A stretch of DNA of 64,000 bases from Thalassovita litoralis. Lineage in GTDB: Bacteria; Pseudomonadota; Alphaproteobacteria; Rhodobacterales; Rhodobacteraceae. The notes beneath the pieces were generated by a model, which did not search any database, was not told where the DNA came from, and was given only the letters and a program-made list of their open reading frames with translations. How positions within the stretch are numbered: position 1 is the stretch's first letter; the number at the start of each line of letters is the position of its first letter. The stretch is from assembly GCF_900182725.1 (NCBI RefSeq), contig NZ_FXTO01000016.1, positions 16,189-80,188 of the forward strand, read 5' to 3'. Both the position numbers and the translations under genes were made by a program. Of the stretch, positions 63,413-64,000 are shown piece after piece.

Positions 63413-63628
63413 ATGCTGCAAAGTTATGTAGATACGGAAGTAGATGAATTGAGGCGACACAAGAAGCGAACAGCGGCAAAAGTCAAAAGCCTGGGGCCGG
63501 GCAAATATTCGGACGGGGATGGGGTATAGTTGCTGTTTCATCCGGATAGCGGCGCGCCATGAACCTATCGGTTTACCCTTTTGGGTATCCCCGCCCGCCC
63601 GTTCATTGGCCTGTCGGATAAAGACTAG
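63413..63628 (+). pseudogene. Tyrosine integrase N-terminus, decayed
   Basis: The frame from ATG 63413 reads ...RTAAKVKSLGPGKYSDGDGV, a TAG at 63527, LLFHPDSGAP, a TGA at 63560, then TYRFTLLGI to a TAG at 63626. This is the DUF4102 arm-binding domain of phage/island integrases, where KYSDGxGLWLLV and W-YRF-GRR are typical; the stops fall next to or at the expected Trp positions. No catalytic domain is found downstream. It is a broken remnant; the rest of the 63266-63912 gap holds no intact gene. Confidence 0.7.
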
Positions 63629-63663
63629 CCACGATGGCATTGATATACGACGATGCCCTACAT

Positions 63664-63745
63664 GAGGCCGTGTACCCCGATTGGCAAGGGGATGCGCTGT
63701 GGCGACATAGTGGATGTATGATGGTTCGATTCCATCCCGGCCTCA
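63664..63745 (+). other. tRNA-like fold, possibly a decayed tRNA gene
   Basis: GAGGCCG (63664) pairs with CGGCCTC (63738) as an acceptor-like 7-bp stem; CCCC / GGGG closes a D-like arm with GATTGGCAA; GATGG TTCGATT CCATC (63720-63736) is a good T arm. In place of an anticodon arm there is CTGTG GCGA CATAG. No CCA follows. The parts are in tRNA order but spacing is off, so a working tRNA is unlikely. Confidence 0.35.
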
Positions 63746-63911
63746 CACCCCAGCCCCCCCCCCGCGCAGTGGCAAATCCCATCCGGAATAGTCCGCCCAC
63801 CTCGAGCATATTCCGGGATCAAAGCCGAAGAATACCAACACAGAGTTTACTCTGACTATAATTACCTACTTGATATTTTGCATGCGTCGTGAATTCCCTT
63901 AGGCTCAGGAC

Positions 63912-64000
63912 TCATAACCAAAACATGACTGTTGCGGCGAGAGCGATGGCCGAGAGGAAGACTTCGGGGCAGCGGTCATATCGGGTGGCGACCCGCCGCC
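63912..64000 (-). mobile_element. IS5-type transposase, C-terminal end (runs off the window)
   Basis: On the minus strand the last 29 codons read RRVATRYDRCPEVFLSAIAL and then AATVMFWL, stop. The RxATRYD...FLxAIxLAAxxxW ending is typical of IS5-family (IS427-like) DDE transposases. Only this end is in the window, so the element boundaries and completeness cannot be told; its right end should lie within a few tens of bases left of 63912. Confidence 0.8.

Noticed and set aside
63634..63855. A 73-codon plus-strand frame near the right end
   Set aside because: It overlaps the tRNA-like fold and has no RBS or recognisable sequence.

Overview
The window reads as chromosomal DNA of an alphaproteobacterium of the order Rhodobacterales (Roseobacter/Rhodobacter relatives). 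The evidence is gene order and family content: a stand-alone Fo operon atpI-atpB-atpE-atpX-atpF, the ffh / chorismate mutase / rpsP / rimM / trmD / rplS / rpmE string, three tandem peptide deformylase genes, MipZ, cobC-cbiB, and a mreBCD-pbp2-rodA shape operon. Coding density is high and many neighbours overlap by ATGA. The genus cannot be fixed from sequence reading alone.

Layout. 1-7.3 kb: 3' end of rnc, a DMT permease, era, three def paralogues on the minus strand (the last with degenerate catalytic motifs), a PatB-type C-S lyase, a Xi-class glutathione transferase and a receiver-like protein without the phospho-acceptor Asp. 7.4-14.6 kb: cobC-cbiB, a lytic transglycosylase, a MOSC protein and smc. 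14.7-22 kb: GNAT, FadR-type regulator, ATP synthase Fo operon, ArsR, DMT permease, LysR/azoreductase pair. 22.3-30.1 kb: translation and secretion genes with two GNATs, a sulfotransferase-like gene and a membrane protein interspersed. 30.3-37.4 kb: mipZ, homogentisate pathway (MarR, hmgA, fahA), then a decarboxylase / HpaI aldolase / GntR operon.

37.4-52.2 kb is the accessory heart of the window. It holds a class I glutamine amidotransferase, a cytochrome P450, a glutamine-synthetase-like ligase and a 2Fe-2S ferredoxin, followed by an omega-aminotransferase, an IclR regulator, a tripartite tricarboxylate (TctCBA) transporter, an aldehyde dehydrogenase, an ethanolaminephosphate/phosphohydroxylysine-type phospho-lyase, a matching amino-alcohol kinase and a Tm-1-like UPF0261 protein. 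Read together these encode a plausible complete route for an alkylamine: gamma-glutamylation, P450 hydroxylation, deglutamylation to an amino alcohol, phosphorylation, phosphate/ammonia elimination to a carbonyl, and oxidation to an acid. This is an inference from gene content; the first half resembles the isopropylamine (ipu) pathway and the second half resembles hydroxylysine/phosphoethanolamine breakdown.

52.2-63.3 kb returns to housekeeping: plsC, ftsX, ftsE, a zinc-ribbon membrane protein, rlmJ, mreB-mreC-mreD-pbp2-rodA and a 2-hydroxyacid dehydrogenase. The last 700 bp look like the edge of a decayed mobile region: a tyrosine-integrase N-terminus broken by stop codons at expected Trp positions, a tRNA-like fold, and the 3' end of an IS5-type transposase that runs off the window. 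Two families of short dispersed intergenic repeats (six copies and two copies) were also found.
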